Positions 38,521 through 38,871 of a stretch of DNA of 38,871 nt are shown in pieces. The notes beneath the pieces are model-generated. The model was not told the DNA's origin. It saw only the letters and a program-made list of their open reading frames with translations, and did not search any database. This stretch comes from Prorocentrum cordatum (lineage: Eukaryota; Sar; Dinophyceae; Prorocentrales; Prorocentraceae): positions 90,001 through 128,871 of the forward strand of contig CAUYUJ010022078.1 of assembly GCA_963575745.1 (NCBI GenBank). The letters are read 5' to 3'. How positions within the stretch are numbered: position 1 is the stretch's first letter; the number at the start of each line of letters is the position of its first letter. A program made the translations under genes and the position numbers.

Positions 38521-38871
38521 TTGGTGAGATTCTATGGATGCTCCAAAAGTGTTCGTGCGGTTCTGGGGCGCGTTGAAGATGCTTCCGGGATGCTCGGCCT
38601 TTTGCGAGCACCTTGACAATGCTACCAAAACCGAGCGAGCATTCTTTGAGCATCGCCAAAGTCCAACCAAAACCGCGCGAGCAGTTTTGGAGCGTCATCA
38701 CTCTACAACCAGAACCACGCGGCAGCGTTTGACAGTAGACGACGTAAACGCATAAACGCAAATGGACTAGTGATGCGGTTCGCCTGGGCAGATGCCAGGG
38801 GGGCAGGGGGCGCTTGGTCGCTTGGTAAGAGGGCAAGGAGCAAGGATATCGGATATCGTCTGGGGGGTGGG
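38521..38871. other. Diverged repeat tail and end of window
   Basis: Degenerate relatives of the 42-bp unit (GATGCTCCAAAAGTGTTCG, GAGCATCGCCAAAGTCCAAC) to about 38700, then about 170 bases of unique sequence without a visible gene. Confidence 0.5.

Overview
Origin. The window is nuclear DNA of a dinoflagellate. The decisive sign is at 7094-7115: the minus strand carries the complete 22-nt dinoflagellate spliced leader (SL), followed at once by a 5'UTR-like stretch and a reading frame that starts with a signal peptide. A 5'-truncated SL remnant lies at 31003-31012, about 60 bases before the one long intact gene. Very repeat-rich DNA, GC-rich coding frames with strong G/C at third positions, and tyrosine-recombinase (YR) retrotransposons fit this. 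I cannot name the species.

Layout. 1-5.4 kb is almost all simple sequence: TAG arrays, a dispersed GGCCTCCAGGCC motif, a nested inverted repeat with a near-perfect hairpin (2492-2541), and a 1.3-kb array of 8-base units. 5.4-9.05 kb holds an ATG array, a degenerate 30-base repeat family, the SL-bearing 5' gene fragment (minus), a 1.3-kb GAT array and a short unique GC-rich stretch. 9.05-20.1 kb and 26.45-27.3 kb contain blocks of a composite satellite (a GC-rich unit of about 350 bp, GAT/GTGTCCC arrays, GATC-rich arrays).

Two related YR retrotransposons lie on the minus strand inside GAT arrays: E1 (about 10173-16430) and E2 (20127-26449). Both have the split direct repeat order A1 - internal - B1 - A2 - B2 typical of Ngaro/PAT-like DIRS-order elements. 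Both encode, in order, a small membrane protein, a gag-like protein, reverse transcriptase, RNase H, tyrosine recombinase and a methyltransferase-like domain. E1 is the more decayed; E2 has 92-96% identical repeats and fewer breaks. Between them, on the minus strand at 16.77-18.82 kb, lie the remains of an unrecognised gene with tandem 'TEGQ...WTL' repeats.

The best gene is at 28893-30944 (minus). It is an intact 683-codon frame with the fold-defining blocks of AMP deaminase, but its metal ligands and catalytic residues are substituted, and a putative RII-alpha-like dimerization/docking segment sits at its N-terminus. It looks like a pseudoenzyme, perhaps a regulatory or scaffold protein, that passed through an SL-bearing cDNA. 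The rest (31-38.9 kb) is minisatellites, a GT array, a decayed coding region (35.4-37.6 kb, minus) and a 42-bp tandem repeat at 38.2-38.5 kb.

The genes do not form an operon. What ties the window together is retroposition: two YR elements and two mRNA-derived loci, three of these four directly bordering GAT-type simple repeats.
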